Shown: piece after piece, positions 41,749-50,048 of the stretch
Layout: every line of letters starts with the position of its first letter
How positions within the stretch are numbered: position 1 is the first letter of the stretch
Origin: Gemmatimonadota bacterium
GTDB lineage: Bacteria; Gemmatimonadota; Gemmatimonadetes; Longimicrobiales; Gaopeijiaceae
Assembly: GCA_029262115.1 (NCBI GenBank)
Contig: JAJCZZ010000101.1
Span: 124,001 to 188,000 of the forward strand
Direction of reading: 5' to 3'
DNA: 64,000 nt
Made by a program: the position numbers and the translations under genes
The notes under the pieces: model-generated
What the model saw: only the letters and a program-made list of their open reading frames with translations
The model's database searches: none
Told to the model about the DNA's origin: nothing

Positions 41749-42485
41749 CGGCGGAAGATCTGGCAGCCAACACGGCGCGGCCCCCTCGTCTGGAACGAGA
41801 TCGGCCGCACGTGTGGCTCTTCGACATGACGATGTCGGCATTCGACCGACTCGCCGACATCGGAGCGCCGCCGCAGCATATCGTGGAACGAGCGGATAAG
41901 CTGACAGATCCATTTGCAGCCCGCAGCCTGGTCGCCCGTCACGGCGCCCTCCGACTGGTTTTGGCTGGTTACCGCGGTTGCGCCCCCGAGGAGGTGAGGG
42001 TGGTCGTCGCACCCGGTGGGAAGCCGATTCTCGTGCCCGGTGACGACACCTCGGCCATGCCGCTCGCGTTCTCGGTGTGCCACGCCCGCGACCTCTACTG
42101 CGTTGCAGTGGGTCGCGTATCGAGTCTGGGCGTCGATCTGGAAGCGCCAAGAGACGTCCCGCGGGCCGAGTCGATCGCTGCCAAGTGGTTCTCCACGTCG
42201 GAGGCCGCTGCGGTGGCGGGCGAGGCGCCCGAAGCCCGCACCGCCGCCTTCCTCAGGTTGTGGACGGGGAAGGAAGCGCTGGCCAAGCGACACGGAGCCG
42301 GGCTCAGGCTCATGGGGGCCGGTGGTCACGAACTGGATGTCGACCGTGCCGTCAGCGCCGGCCGGCTCCGCTTCTTCCGTGTAGGAGTGGAGGGTCCCCA
42401 CCCGGGACAGTACCAGGGCGCGGTCGCCAGCAGCGAGGTCATCGACGGCGTCGAACCGCTGCGGTGGGGTGGCGCCTCCAACTGA
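41745..42485 (+). CDS. pfaE: Sfp-type 4'-phosphopantetheinyl transferase (PfaE role)
   Basis: This 246-residue enzyme would transfer the phosphopantetheine arm of CoA to the Ser of the three PfaA ACPs. Sfp-type motifs are visible: FSVCHARDLYCVAVG, LGVDLEAPRD (metal-binding Asp and Glu) and LRLWTGKEALAKRHGAG (WxxKEA). The N-terminus (HVWLFDMTMSAFDRLAD) resembles the Sfp first subdomain. ATG 41745 overlaps the stop of the preceding synthase (ATGA), placing it as the last gene of the operon. The context makes the substrate almost certain, although such enzymes may also serve other carrier proteins. Confidence 0.92.
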   Translation: MTAEDLAANTARPPRLERDRPHVWLFDMTMSAFDRLADIGAPPQHIVERADKLTDPFAARSLVARHGALRLVLAGYRGCAPEEVRVVVAPGGKPILVPGDDTSAMPLAFSVCHARDLYCVAVGRVSSLGVDLEAPRDVPRAESIAAKWFSTSEAAAVAGEAPEARTAAFLRLWTGKEALAKRHGAGLRLMGAGGHELDVDRAVSAGRLRFFRVGVEGPHPGQYQGAVASSEVIDGVEPLRWGGASN

Positions 42486-42525
42486 GGGGGTCAGCCGGTC
42501 GTGGCGGTGGCGCGTCCGACTTCCC

Positions 42526-42708
42526 GTGCGCGGTGCCCACGACTCCATCACGCTGGATCACAAATAGTGTCGGTACGGTTGCAGTCGTGCGCGGTGCCCA
42601 CGACTCCATCACGCTGGATCACAAATAGTGCCGGTACGGTTGCAGTAGTGCGCCGTGTCCACGACTCCATCACGCTGGACCGCAAATAGTGCCGGTACGG
42701 TTGCAGTA
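42526..42708 (+). repeat. Three 61-bp tandem repeats
   Basis: Units at 42526-42586, 42587-42647 and 42648-42708 share CACGACTCCATCACGCTGGA and a downstream GGTACGGTTGCAGT. Changes between units are few and cluster in the third. They lie directly after the pfa operon and before the convergent S9 peptidase gene, in a 429-base gap that holds no gene. There are no spacers, so this is not a CRISPR array. Function unknown; it could be a recombination or transcription-end region. Confidence 0.9.
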
Positions 42709-42914
42709 GTGGGTCGTGGTCGGAGTGTCCGCCGTGTCCACACTCCCCAACGTCCGCTGTACGCGTCGCACCGCGTGCGCCCCGCCCGCCGCATCGCACC
42801 GTGTCCGCCGTATTCGCTTCGCCGATCCCCCGCATAACCACGTGCGCCGACCCCCCGCTCCGCCGTGTCGCACCACCGTCCGGCCCGCCGCTCTCACACC
42901 ATCGACGCCGGTCC
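42709..42914. other. GC-rich intergenic stretch with a small hairpin
   Basis: This remaining part of the gap has short recurring CCGTGTCC and CCGCCGTGT sequences but no credible open frame. A 7-bp stem (GGAGTGT at 42722-42728 with ACACTCC at 42740-42746) might help end transcription of the pfa operon; there is no T-tract. Nothing else is recognised. Confidence 0.4.
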
Positions 42915-45146
42915 CTACCTGTCCGAAGCCGTCCGCGGCGCGTTCTTCACCCACCGGTCGTACCAGGCCAGGTACCGTTCGTATCGGTCCTTTTGATAGC
43001 TGGGTACCCGCAATCCGTGCGGCTGGCCGGGATAGACGACCAACTGGGTCGGGACACCCCGTCGCCGGAGCACCTGGTATAGCTGCTCGGAGTTCTGGAT
43101 CGGCACGTTCCAGTCGCGTTCGCCGCCCATGATGAGCATGGGCGTCTCGATCTCGTGCGCTTGGTTGAACGGGCTGATTCGCTCCCACGCCTCGCGATTG
43201 TCGCCCTCCCACGGGAGTCCCAACTCGGCCTCCCATTGCCGCTGGTAGTGGTCGTGTCCGTAGTTGGCGATGTACAGAACCTCGCTGGCCCCGCTGATGG
43301 CTCCGTCGAATCGGTCGGTCTTTGTCACCACGTAGTTGGTGAGGATGCCCCCGTAGGACCAACCGCCGACGCCGAGCCTGTCCGGATCCGCCCATCCCCG
43401 GGAAATCGCATGATCGACTCCGGCCATCACGTCTTCGAAGTCCTCGTTGCCCCAGTCGGCCCACAGGATCCGCGAGAAGTCCTGGCTGTATCCGGAAGAT
43501 CCCCGTGGGTTGGTCGTCACGACCACGTACCCGTTCGCCGCGAAGAGTTGGGCTTCGAAGTTGAAGGAGTGCGAGTACTGCGACACGGGCCCCCCGTGGA
43601 TCCGCAGAAGTGTGGGGTAGCGCCTCCCGGGCTCATAGTCCGGCGGCAGGTAGAAGAAGCCCTCGATCTCGGTTCCGTCGTCACTGGAAAACGTCTCGTT
43701 CGGCACCTCCGCCAGCCGAAACGTCGAGAGCACGGAGTCGTTGACCGTCGTCAGCCGGGCGAGAGCCTCCCCACGGACTGAGAAGATCTCCGGGGGATGG
43801 CTCGTGCGAGCCGCGAGCGCGACGATCTGCCCACGGGGCCCGACGTCGTAGTCACCCAACGACAGCGGTCCGGACACTACGCGCTCGATCTGGTCCCCCA
43901 CGAGCGTGTAACGCGCGAGGTGGTTCTCCCCGGAGTCCTCCACTTCGAACAGAATCGACTGGCCGTTTTCGGAAAAGCGCGGATTGGACACGTTCCGGTC
44001 GAGGGACTCGGAGAGCACACGGGTTTCCGAACCGTCTGCCTGGGCGACGGCGAGGTGACTCGTCGCGTACCAGATCAGTTCGGGCTCGGTCACGGTCACG
44101 TAGGCGAGGCTCCCCCCGTCGGGGCTCCACGCCGGCGAATGGTCCGAACCGGTTCCCCGGGTGATCCGTCGGAACGTGTCGGTCGGCTCGGCCGCGTCGG
44201 CGGAAACGACCCAGATGTCGGTATCGGCGTTCCCGTCGGGCTCGTCGGTCCGATTGCTGGAGAACGCGATCCAGCGGCCGTCCGGACTCCAGGCCATTTG
44301 CCCCTCATCGCGGTCGCCAGTGGTGATCTGGCGGAGCGATCGGTCGCGGGTGTCGAACACGTAGATATGCGTGTTCCGCTCGTCCGTGAGATATCCGGTT
44401 CCGTCACGCTTGAACTGGAGGCGGTTCACCACCCACGGTTCGCGCGTCTCGGTAGTGCTCTTCGAGGAGTCCGCCCTGTCCGCGCTGTTTGCGCTGTCCG
44501 GCTCCGGGTCCCGTACCGTCAGCGCGAGACGGGAGCCGTCGGGACTCCACTCGTACCCGCTGACGCCCTGCGGGACGTCGGTCAGGGCGGTCGCCTCCCC
44601 TCCGCGGCGGTCCAGAACCCAGACCTGGGTCTTGTCGCCCCACGAAGCGAGAAACGACAGGTAACGTCCGTCGGGACTGAACGTCGGGCTGGACGCCGAC
44701 TCTCCCTCACGGGTCATGGGGATGGCGTCGCGGCTCCCCATCGGATCGGCGGATACCATCCAGATGCGGGTTTCGCTGCTCTCTTCGGCCAGATCGGTCG
44801 TGGAGACCGTGTAGGCGACCCACTCACCGTCGGGGCTCAGCCTCGGGTTGCCGACCCGAGCCAGCGCGAACTGGTCCTCTGGTGTGAGCAATCGGGGCAC
44901 GTCCGGTTCGGCGGCACCGAGCGTGGGGGCCGTCTGCGCGGACAGAAGCGCGGGACCGGTGAGGAGGACGGCCGAGGCTGCCAACGTGGCCGCCGTCCCC
45001 GCGGACGAAAGAGCCGAGGCTGCGAGCGAGAGCCCCCGACTCACGAGCGAGCGCCCCCGACCTGGGCTCGAGAACGTCGAAGTCGCAGACGAAGGCGCCG
45101 TCAGGACCGGTGTGCCGAGCCGGCATCGAAACTTGCGGGTGTTCAT
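42915..45146 (-). CDS. S9-family prolyl oligopeptidase-like exported peptidase
   Basis: This 743-residue protein has an N-terminal beta-propeller of TolB/DPP-type repeats (LSPDGEWVAYTVS, FSPDGRYLSFLAS, WSPDGRWIAFSSN) and a C-terminal alpha/beta-hydrolase domain. The catalytic Ser is in GGWSYGGILTN, the Asp probably in MGGERDWNVP, and the His in YPGQPHGLR. The first 60 residues include a signal peptide-like stretch (AATLAASAVLLTGPALLSAQ), so it is exported. ATG 45146 overlaps the stop of the S66 carboxypeptidase gene (ATGA), so the two are translated together. Substrate is probably short peptides. Confidence 0.9.
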   Translation of the reverse strand: MNTRKFRCRLGTPVLTAPSSATSTFSSPGRGRSLVSRGLSLAASALSSAGTAATLAASAVLLTGPALLSAQTAPTLGAAEPDVPRLLTPEDQFALARVGNPRLSPDGEWVAYTVSTTDLAEESSETRIWMVSADPMGSRDAIPMTREGESASSPTFSPDGRYLSFLASWGDKTQVWVLDRRGGEATALTDVPQGVSGYEWSPDGSRLALTVRDPEPDSANSADRADSSKSTTETREPWVVNRLQFKRDGTGYLTDERNTHIYVFDTRDRSLRQITTGDRDEGQMAWSPDGRWIAFSSNRTDEPDGNADTDIWVVSADAAEPTDTFRRITRGTGSDHSPAWSPDGGSLAYVTVTEPELIWYATSHLAVAQADGSETRVLSESLDRNVSNPRFSENGQSILFEVEDSGENHLARYTLVGDQIERVVSGPLSLGDYDVGPRGQIVALAARTSHPPEIFSVRGEALARLTTVNDSVLSTFRLAEVPNETFSSDDGTEIEGFFYLPPDYEPGRRYPTLLRIHGGPVSQYSHSFNFEAQLFAANGYVVVTTNPRGSSGYSQDFSRILWADWGNEDFEDVMAGVDHAISRGWADPDRLGVGGWSYGGILTNYVVTKTDRFDGAISGASEVLYIANYGHDHYQRQWEAELGLPWEGDNREAWERISPFNQAHEIETPMLIMGGERDWNVPIQNSEQLYQVLRRRGVPTQLVVYPGQPHGLRVPSYQKDRYERYLAWYDRWVKNAPRTASDR

Positions 45147-46288
45147 GTGAGAGAGTCCTCGTCCAGGTCCTGCGTGATCTTGGGAGCTGTTCGAACGCAC
45201 TTTGTGAGCGTCAGCGTGGACGCTGAGGCGTCCAGCCGTGCCCATCCTCCAACGGGAAGCGTCGAGTTGTGCTCGACATGGCCGAAGGGTAGGTCGGCCA
45301 CGGCGGGTATCCCGAGCGCTTCGGCGTACTCCGTCAGGACATCGCCGACCGGGTGCGAGCCGTCGTCGTCCGCGGGCGTCGTGAAGCGGCCGAAGGCGAG
45401 GCCGCCGACCGCGGCGAGGGCGTCTGCTCGCTGGAGTTGCAGGAGCATCCGGTCGATCCGATACGCCGGCTCACCCACATCCTCGAGGAAGAGGATCGCA
45501 CCCGTGGTGTCCGGCATGTCGCGCGTGCCGCAGAGTGAGGCCATCATGGCCAGGTTCCCTCCCAGGAGACGCCCCTCCGCCCTACCCGCCACGAGGCAGC
45601 GCGGCTGTGGGTCCTGGGGACGAGCCTTCAGAGCCCCCGGGACACCGTCGGCGAAGACGACCGATCGAAACCCGCGCTCCGTCTCGGGAGGGAAGTCGGG
45701 TGCGGCATGCGGGCCGTGGAAGGAGATCACGCCCATCATCGCGTGACGCGCGTGCAGCGCGGTGTTGTCGCTGAACCCGATGAACGGAATCGGATCCACG
45801 AGTTGACGGGCGAGGTCGAGACGATCGACGATCCGCTGTGTTCCGTAACCACCGCGGAGCGCCCAAACCGCGTCGTTCTCGGGGTCGTCGAACGCATCCT
45901 GCACGTCTTCGAGCCGCTGCGCGTCCGTGCCGGCCAGGAAGCGGTGGCTTGCCGGCGCAGATGGGTAGACCACCGCTTCGAGGCCGAGCGCCCGGCACCT
46001 CTCCACCGACTCGTCGATGCGCCCGGGCGGCAGCGGGCCGGCCGGAGCCACGAGCGCAACCCGGGCGCCGGGCACCAGTCCCCGGGGCTGGAGTGGCGCC
46101 GGAACGGAGGCTCGTGTGCCCCCGGCGTCGTAGAGACGGGTTCGGCGAGCGAGGTCGTCGGAGGGTTCGATGAGGTCGTCCGTGGGAGTGAGGAGTGTGG
46201 CGCGCGGGGGACCCTTTGTGGCAACGTGTGCCGGTCCCGCCGCGCTGTCCACTTCATGGCGCCGGCATCTATCCGTCGCATCCCCCAC
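45143..46288 (-). CDS. S66-family LD-carboxypeptidase
   Basis: This 381-residue protein is a muramoyl-tetrapeptide LD-carboxypeptidase, which removes the terminal D-Ala from recycled muropeptides. Family motifs are clear: VALVAPAGPLPPGRIDES, LRGGYGTQRIVDRLD, the Ser region FIGFSDNTALH, the Glu in LFLEDVGEPAYRIDRML and the His in PFGHVEHNSTLPVG. The first 65 residues are poorly conserved and the true start may be at GTG 46252 or further in; they overlap the region upstream of the divergent gamma-glutamyltransferase gene. It is coupled to the S9 peptidase gene downstream and may serve the same peptide-recycling role. Confidence 0.85.
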   Translation of the reverse strand: MGDATDRCRRHEVDSAAGPAHVATKGPPRATLLTPTDDLIEPSDDLARRTRLYDAGGTRASVPAPLQPRGLVPGARVALVAPAGPLPPGRIDESVERCRALGLEAVVYPSAPASHRFLAGTDAQRLEDVQDAFDDPENDAVWALRGGYGTQRIVDRLDLARQLVDPIPFIGFSDNTALHARHAMMGVISFHGPHAAPDFPPETERGFRSVVFADGVPGALKARPQDPQPRCLVAGRAEGRLLGGNLAMMASLCGTRDMPDTTGAILFLEDVGEPAYRIDRMLLQLQRADALAAVGGLAFGRFTTPADDDGSHPVGDVLTEYAEALGIPAVADLPFGHVEHNSTLPVGGWARLDASASTLTLTKCVRTAPKITQDLDEDSLT

Positions 46289-46301
46289 TGCCCAGCCGAT
46301 C

Positions 46302-48050
46302 GTGCTTCAACCCCTACCGAAGAACTGGCCGTCACGGTGGCCGCTCGAGCCCATCGGCGTTGTGGGTAGCCGGGGAATGGTCGCGTCCACCGACGTCCTG
46401 GCGAGCCGGGTCGGGAGGGACGTCCTGGTGGCAGGTGGAAACGCGGTCGATGGAGCGGTCGCCACGGCCTTGGCGCTCGCGGTGGTCAACCCCGAGGCAG
46501 GAAATCTGGGTGGGAGTGGCTACGCCGTCGTCCGCACGGCGGACGAAGAGAATCACGCCCTCGACTTCAGGTCGACCGCCCCGGCGGCGGCCACGCGTAC
46601 CATGTACCTGGACGGAGACGGGGCCCTCACCTCCGACTCGGAGCTGGGTCCGCTGGCCGCGGCGGTTCCGGGCAGCGTCCACGGACTCTGGACTCTCCAC
46701 CAGAGCTTGGGCAGCCTCCCCTGGTCCGCGGTGGTGCAGCCGGCCGTCACGCTCGCCGAGGGCTTCACCGTAGGGGAACGACTCACCCGCTCCTATCCCG
46801 CGCACATCATCGAGGGGCTGCGTGGGTTCAGAGCGAGCGCAGACATCTACCTCCCGGATGGGGCACCTCCGGCGTTGGGCTCTCGTCTGTGCCAACCCGA
46901 TCTCGCTCGGGTGCTGGCTCGGATTCGCGATCACGGTGCGGACGGCTTCTACGCGGGCGCTACCGCCGCAGACATCGAGTCCGCGATGCAGCGGCATGGG
47001 GGCATCATGACGGCTGCGGATCTCGCGGCATACCGATCGGTTTGGCGCGAGCCCCTCGAATGCGACTACCGCGACCACCGGATCGTGTCGATGCCTCCGT
47101 CTTCTTCGGGAGGAGTGGCCCTCGTACAGATCGCGAACATGCTGCACGCGTTCGATGTCACGGCGCTGCAGTGGCATGGGGCCGACCACGTGCATCTTTT
47201 CGCCGAAGTGTGGAAGAGAGCGTTCGCTGATCGGAACCACGAACTGGCGGATCCCGCCTTTCCCGACATCCCCATGGAAACGCTGCTCGCAACGCACTAC
47301 GCGGAGTGGCGCATGCGGTATGTGTCGCACGACGGTCGTGCGACCCCGGCTGATGAGGCCGGGCCGGGGGTCGGTGCGTACCTGGACGCCGCCCGTCAGG
47401 ACGGGATGCCACGAAGCGACGCCGGCCCCCCGCGACCGGCTGCGGCACGACGGCTTCCCGAAGGCGATCACACTACGCACCTCTCGGTCGTCGACGGCGA
47501 CGGGTGCGCGGTGGCGCTCACGACCACACTCAACACGTGGTACGGCAGCAAATTTGTTGCGGATGGAACGGGCGTGCTTCTGAACAACGACATGGACGAT
47601 CTGAGCGCCAAGCCGGGAGCGCCCAACCACTTCGGCCTGGTGCAGGGAGAGGCGAACGCCATCGCTCCGGGTAAGCGACCCCTGTCGGCTATGACGCCGA
47701 CCATCGTCCTCAACCCGGACGGACAACTGCGGTTGGTCGTGGGCAACGCGGGAGGGGCGACGATCCTCACCACCGTGTTCCAGCTTCTTTCGAGCGTCCT
47801 GGACCACGGATTGGCGCCGCCGGCCGCCATGGCCGCTCCGCGGATCCACCATCAGCACCTGCCGGACCGTATCCAGTACGAGCCGGGAGGACTCGCGCCG
47901 GGCGTCGTGGCCGAGCTGACCGACCGCGGACATGCGTTGGAAGAGAGGAAAGTGATGTCAGGCGACGCTCACGTGGTCGCGGTCGATCCGGATGGAGGCC
48001 TGATCGGGCTCTCCGACCCACGGCGAGGTGGCGAAGCAGTGGGGTTCTGA
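46302..48050 (+). CDS. Gamma-glutamyltransferase
   Basis: This 582-residue Ntn-hydrolase cleaves or transfers gamma-glutamyl groups, as from glutathione. It shows MVASTDVLASRVGRDVLVAG, GNAVDGAVATALALAVVNPE and GNLGGSGYA near the N-terminus. The autocleavage nucleophile is Thr391 in HTTHLSVVDGDG. The small subunit carries the substrate-binding PLSAMTPTIVL region and GNAGGATILTTVFQ. GTG 46302 is a reasonable start; an upstream continuation of the frame overlaps the divergent carboxypeptidase gene. No signal peptide is obvious, which is unusual because the family is often exported. Confidence 0.88.
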   Translation: MLQPLPKNWPSRWPLEPIGVVGSRGMVASTDVLASRVGRDVLVAGGNAVDGAVATALALAVVNPEAGNLGGSGYAVVRTADEENHALDFRSTAPAAATRTMYLDGDGALTSDSELGPLAAAVPGSVHGLWTLHQSLGSLPWSAVVQPAVTLAEGFTVGERLTRSYPAHIIEGLRGFRASADIYLPDGAPPALGSRLCQPDLARVLARIRDHGADGFYAGATAADIESAMQRHGGIMTAADLAAYRSVWREPLECDYRDHRIVSMPPSSSGGVALVQIANMLHAFDVTALQWHGADHVHLFAEVWKRAFADRNHELADPAFPDIPMETLLATHYAEWRMRYVSHDGRATPADEAGPGVGAYLDAARQDGMPRSDAGPPRPAAARRLPEGDHTTHLSVVDGDGCAVALTTTLNTWYGSKFVADGTGVLLNNDMDDLSAKPGAPNHFGLVQGEANAIAPGKRPLSAMTPTIVLNPDGQLRLVVGNAGGATILTTVFQLLSSVLDHGLAPPAAMAAPRIHHQHLPDRIQYEPGGLAPGVVAELTDRGHALEERKVMSGDAHVVAVDPDGGLIGLSDPRRGGEAVGF

Positions 48051-48073
48051 GGCGCCCCCAAATCGCGCTGACC

Positions 48074-49492
48074 TCAGGATGAAGCCCGCGCGCCCAACCT
48101 GTCCAGCAGCTTCTCGTGGATGCCACCGAATCCTCCGTTCGACATCACGAGGACCACGTCACCGGCTTGAGCGCCCTGGACCACGGACGTGACGATGGCG
48201 TCCACGTCGGCGATGTGCTCGGCGTCCACCCCGTCCGCTCGGAGTTCCGCGACGAGCTCGCCGGGATCCATTCCCGTGTCCTCGTCGTACCGCTCCGGGC
48301 GGGCGAGACCGGCCAGGACGACCCGGTCGGCCCCCGCGAGGGCTTCGCGGTACGCCGACTGGAACTCCTTCCGTTGCGCGGTATAGCTCCGCGGCTCGAA
48401 GACGGCGATGACACGTCCGCCGCCGAATCGTTGGCCCGCTGCTTCGATCGTGCCACGGACGGACGTCGGATGGTGGGCGAAGTCGTCCACCACGGTCACG
48501 CCGCCGCGCTCGCCACGCATCTCCATCCGCCTCCGTACGCTCTCGAACGTCGTCAGCCCCGCCCGGATCCCCTCCCAGGACGCGCCCGCGGCCCGTGAGG
48601 CCGCGATCGCGCTCAACGTATTCCGAACGTTGAACCCCCCCGAAAGCGTGGTCCGGAACCGGCCGACGGGTTCACCGTCGCGCGCCAGTTCGAAAGCCGT
48701 TCCGTCTCGACTGTATTCGACGTCTCGTGCCTGCCAGTAGGGGGCAGGTGACGTCGTGTCGGTGTCGAGGCCCACCGATTCGACCGGAGCGAACGAGTCC
48801 TCACTCACTTCGCGCGCGATCTCGGTGTCCCACCCGACGACGAGGGTACCGGTGCCAGGCACCAGATTGACGAAGCGCTCGAACGCGAAGCGATACGCTT
48901 CCGGGTCCCGGTAGATATCCGCATGGTCGAACTCGATGTTGGTCACCACTGCCGTCCAGGGCAGGTAATGCCACATCTTCGGACCCTTGTCGAAGTACGC
49001 CGTGTCATACTCGTCGGCCTCGATCACGAAGAACTCGCTGTCGGTCAGACGTGACGAACGGCCGAAGTTCTCCGCCACCCCTCCGATCAGGAAGGATGGG
49101 TCCATACCCGACGACTCCAGGAGCCACGCGATCAGCGAGGTCGTCGTGGTCTTGCCATGGGTGCCGGCGACCGCAATGACGTGACGCCCCCGGAGAAATT
49201 CCTCCTTGATCGTGAGGGCGGCCGACGTGAAGGGGAACCGCCGCTCGAGGACGGCCTCCAACTCTTCGTTTCCGCGCGTGATGGCATTCCCGACGATCAC
49301 CATGTCGGGCGCGGGTTCGAGGTTGGCGGGCGAGAACGAGTGGGCGTACTCGATGCCGAGGTCGTCGAGCAAGGTCGACATCGGTGGATAGACCCCTTCG
49401 TCCGAACCCGTGACGCGGTGCCCCTTCTGTCGCAGCAGGCTCGCTAACGCGGCCATGGCGGTTCCCGCGATCCCGATCAGATGGTAGTGCAT
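48074..49492 (-). CDS. mpl: UDP-N-acetylmuramate:tripeptide ligase
   Basis: This 472-residue Mur-ligase relative joins recycled L-Ala-gamma-D-Glu-meso-DAP to UDP-MurNAc. It has the MurC/Mpl N-terminal Rossmann part (MHYHLIGIAGTAMAALASLL), the ATP motif VAGTHGKTTTTSL, the EADEYDTAYFDKGPKMWHYL region typical of Mpl, and DDFAHHPTSVRGTIEA. ATG 49492 begins at the conserved N-terminus. It lies ten bases downstream of spmB on the same strand, so it is probably the third gene of an spmA-spmB-mpl operon. It fits the nearby LD-carboxypeptidase in a peptidoglycan-recycling role. Confidence 0.92.
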   Translation of the reverse strand: MHYHLIGIAGTAMAALASLLRQKGHRVTGSDEGVYPPMSTLLDDLGIEYAHSFSPANLEPAPDMVIVGNAITRGNEELEAVLERRFPFTSAALTIKEEFLRGRHVIAVAGTHGKTTTTSLIAWLLESSGMDPSFLIGGVAENFGRSSRLTDSEFFVIEADEYDTAYFDKGPKMWHYLPWTAVVTNIEFDHADIYRDPEAYRFAFERFVNLVPGTGTLVVGWDTEIAREVSEDSFAPVESVGLDTDTTSPAPYWQARDVEYSRDGTAFELARDGEPVGRFRTTLSGGFNVRNTLSAIAASRAAGASWEGIRAGLTTFESVRRRMEMRGERGGVTVVDDFAHHPTSVRGTIEAAGQRFGGGRVIAVFEPRSYTAQRKEFQSAYREALAGADRVVLAGLARPERYDEDTGMDPGELVAELRADGVDAEHIADVDAIVTSVVQGAQAGDVVLVMSNGGFGGIHEKLLDRLGARASS

Positions 49493-49502
49493 CGTCTTCC
49501 GG

Positions 49503-50045
49503 TCATCCGAAGAGAAGGCGGACGGTCCACACGGCAATGATCATGGCCGCGAAATCGGCGGTTAGGCCGGCGGGCACGGCGTGGCGGGTCTTCTTGATAT
49601 TGACCGCCCCGAAGTACACGGCAATCACGTAGAAGGTGGTTTCGGTCGACCCGAACATGGTGGCGGCCATCTTCACAAAGATCGAGTCCTCGCCGTACTG
49701 GGCGATCATGTCCACGACGATCCCGGCGGAACCGGAGCCCGTGAGCGGCCGGATGATGGCCATGGGCAGCACCTCGCCTGGGAATCCTATGAGGCTCAGA
49801 ACCGGGTTCAGGACGCCAACGAGGAACTCCATGGCCCCGCTGGCGCGGAACATCCCGATGGCGAAGAGGATGGCCACTAGGTACGGGATGATCCGGACGG
49901 CAACGCCGAAGCCCTCCTTGGCTCCTTCCACGAACGATTCGTAGACCGGCACTTTCTTGTAGAGCCCGTACATCGGGAAGCCCACTACGATGGCGGGAAT
50001 GACGAAGTACGAGAACAGGGTGATGGCACTTCGCAGAGCATCCAC
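49503..50045 (-). CDS. spmB: SpmB-like nucleoside-recognition (Gate) membrane protein
   Basis: This 180-residue membrane protein resembles Bacillus SpmB: ITLFSYFVIPAIVVGFPMYGLYK, YESFVEGAKEGFGVAVRIIPYLVAIL, FRASGAMEFLVGVL, RPLTGSGSAGIVVD and TETTFYVIAVYFGAVNIKKTRHA. The family is the Gate domain of nucleoside transporter-like proteins. SpmA/SpmB were named for spore maturation, but they occur in many non-sporulating bacteria, and the transported molecule is not established. It starts three bases after the spmA stop and is followed by mpl after ten bases. Confidence 0.9.
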   Translation of the reverse strand: MDALRSAITLFSYFVIPAIVVGFPMYGLYKKVPVYESFVEGAKEGFGVAVRIIPYLVAILFAIGMFRASGAMEFLVGVLNPVLSLIGFPGEVLPMAIIRPLTGSGSAGIVVDMIAQYGEDSIFVKMAATMFGSTETTFYVIAVYFGAVNIKKTRHAVPAGLTADFAAMIIAVWTVRLLFG

Positions 50046-50048
50046 GGA

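Noticed and set aside
26533-42485. Heterocyst-glycolipid-type (hgl) or ordinary polyketide synthase cluster
   Set aside because: The PfaD signature, tandem LGIDSIKQVEI ACPs, CLF with Glu in place of Cys, and FabA-like double hotdogs together fit Pfa synthases better; a phylogeny would settle it.
42526-42708. CRISPR array
   Set aside because: The repeats are contiguous 61-bp units without distinct spacers, and no cas genes are present.
43797-45746. A 649-residue plus-strand open frame over the S9 peptidase gene
   Set aside because: It is antisense to a well-supported peptidase and carboxypeptidase, has no family motifs and is rich in Arg/Gly/Val as expected of an out-of-frame high-GC shadow.
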